36,292 nt of DNA. Source: Thauera sp. GTDB lineage: Bacteria > Pseudomonadota > Gammaproteobacteria > Burkholderiales > Rhodocyclaceae. Below the pieces are notes generated by a model. The model was given only the letters and a program-made list of their open reading frames with translations. It made no database searches and was not told the origin of the DNA. The stretch's first letter is position 1. Each line of letters begins with the position of its first letter. The stretch is taken from the NCBI GenBank assembly GCA_024710965.1, contig JANJTU010000307.1:1-36292 (forward strand). The letters run 5' to 3'. This document shows positions 35,213 to 36,292 of the stretch, in pieces. The position numbers and the translations under genes are program-made.

Positions 35213-36292
35213 TCAGTGCAGGGCCGCGTGGATTTTTTCCGCCAGTTCGTCGCTGATCCCGGGTACGGACGCCAGCTGCTCGACGCTGGCCGCCGCGATG
35301 CCCTGCAATCCGCCGAAGTGCGCGATCAGCGCCTTGCGCCGCTTCGGGCCGACGCCGCCGATTTCCTCCAGCGTCGAGGTGCGGCGTGCCTTGCCGCGCG
35401 CCGCGCGGTGGCCGGAAATGGCGAAGCGGTGCGCCTCGTCGCGGACTTCCTGGATCAGGTGCAGGCCCGGGTTCTCCGGCCGCAATTGTAGCGGTTCGCG
35501 ACCGTCGGGGAAGATCAAAGTTTCGAGGCCGGGCTTGCGCTCCTCGCCCTTGGCGACGCCTATCATCGGCAGATGCGACAGGCCGAGCTCGCCCAGGATC
35601 GCGGCGGCGGCGGCGACCTGCCCCTTGCCGCCGTCGATCAGGATCAGGTCCGGCGCCACGCTCTCGCCGGCGGCGACCTTCTCGTAGCGCCGCTGCACGG
35701 CCTGGCGCATCGCCGCATAATCGTCGCCGGGGGTGATGTCGCGGATGTTGAAGCGGCGGTATTCCGATTTCTTCATGCCGTTGCCGGCATAGACGACGCA
35801 CGAGGCGACGGTGGCCTCACCCTGCGTGTGGCTGATGTCGAAGCACTCGATGCGATCCAGGCTCTCCAACCCGAGCGCTCCGGCCAGCGCCTGCTGCCGC
35901 TTGCCCTGCAGCGACAGCGTCGTCCGTCGCGCGGTGATGGCGATCTTCGCGTTCTGCAACGCCATCTCGACCCACATGCGCGGCATGCCCTGCTTCGGTT
36001 CGACGATGGGCACCGGTCGCGCCGCCACTTCCGCCAGCGCGCCGGCGACCTCGTCGTCCACCGGCAGGTTGACGAGGATCTTGCCGGGGATCGGATGGTC
36101 GAGGTAATGCTGTTCGAGAAAGGCGTTCAGCGCCTCGTCCGGTGCGCACGCCCCGCCGCCGGCCGGGAAATGCGGCCGGTCGCCGAGGTGCCGGCCGCCG
36201 CGCACCATCGCCAGGTTAACGCAGACCGTGCCCCCCTCCTCGACCGCCACCACCACGTCGAGATCCTCGCCGCGCGCGCTCTCGACGTACTG
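35213..36292 (-). CDS. uvrC: Excinuclease ABC subunit C, C-terminal part (5' end outside window)
   Basis: The last 359 residues of UvrC, the nuclease that makes both incisions in nucleotide-excision repair. The frame is open to the right edge. Visible: the segment CVNLAMVRGGRHLGDR; the RNase-H-like endonuclease domain with FDISHTQGEATVAS, DLILIDGGKGQ and DEAHRFAISGHR carrying the Asp/His residues of 5' incision; and the C-terminal helix-hairpin-helix pair (LEEIGGVGPKRRKALIAHFG and SVPGISDELAEKIH). The N-terminal GIY-YIG and cysteine cluster lie outside the window. A separate protein at 30.8-32.2 kb carries a degenerate relative of that N-terminal part. Confidence 0.96.
   Translation of the reverse strand, partial: QYVESARGEDLDVVVAVEEGGTVCVNLAMVRGGRHLGDRPHFPAGGGACAPDEALNAFLEQHYLDHPIPGKILVNLPVDDEVAGALAEVAARPVPIVEPKQGMPRMWVEMALQNAKIAITARRTTLSLQGKRQQALAGALGLESLDRIECFDISHTQGEATVASCVVYAGNGMKKSEYRRFNIRDITPGDDYAAMRQAVQRRYEKVAAGESVAPDLILIDGGKGQVAAAAAILGELGLSHLPMIGVAKGEERKPGLETLIFPDGREPLQLRPENPGLHLIQEVRDEAHRFAISGHRAARGKARRTSTLEEIGGVGPKRRKALIAHFGGLQGIAAASVEQLASVPGISDELAEKIHAALH

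Overview
This is a very GC-rich, gene-dense window whose gene content points to a betaproteobacterium, most likely of the Rhodocyclales (Azoarcus/Thauera/Dechloromonas/Accumulibacter type). The pointers are the holB-pilZ-tatD string, the uvrC-pgsA-tRNA block, the oxyR-dps pair, and a phenylpyruvate/indolepyruvate-type decarboxylase next to its own Lrp regulator. Taxonomy is an inference from remembered family resemblance, not from a search.

Left part, 1-16.85 kb: the end of topoisomerase III (topB); a TPP-dependent 2-oxo-acid decarboxylase divergent from an Lrp/AsnC regulator; dps and oxyR; a TonB-dependent outer-membrane receptor; a Do-family periplasmic protease; a c-heme-binding methyl-accepting chemoreceptor divergent from cytochrome c', with a cytochrome b561 facing it across a shared terminator; a YcgR-like PilZ protein; a small unknown gene; pterin carbinolamine dehydratase; a Tim44-like membrane protein; a PEBP protein behind a hibernation-factor/cold-shock fusion; and a Met/Gly-repeat Spy-like periplasmic protein.

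About 16.84 kb: the Spy-like gene runs directly into a SulP anion transporter that lacks its first membrane segments, start codon and ribosome-binding site. This is a break point, either a real deletion/rearrangement or an assembly join. Linkage between the left and right parts should not be assumed.

Right part, 16.85-36.3 kb: rhlE RNA helicase behind a long structured leader; an AraC-HTH/O6-methylguanine methyltransferase fusion; then a tightly overlapping plus-strand run (small basic protein, tadA, L,D-transpeptidase, YbaL-type cation/proton antiporter). After this come minus-strand NRDE and ygfZ genes, and a second overlapping plus-strand run (mltG, tmk, holB, pilZ, tatD, periplasmic ankyrin protein). 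The last block is all on the minus strand: uvrC, pgsA, tRNA-Gly, tRNA-Cys, tRNA-Gly, tRNA-Leu, DUF1178, an acyltransferase, DUF2721, and a DnaQ-like exonuclease fused to a UvrC-like N-terminal module.

I saw no CRISPR array, insertion sequence, prophage or obvious defence island. The observations most worth following are: (1) the rhlE leader, where four short segments can form mutually exclusive hairpins; (2) two identical 12-bp palindromes, one at the likely transcription start and one inside the gene of a small basic protein translationally coupled to tadA; (3) the exonuclease-UvrC fusion, with a damaged GIY-YIG site but an intact UvrC-like cysteine cluster; (4) the heme chemoreceptor/cytochrome c'/cytochrome b group; (5) the truncated SulP junction.
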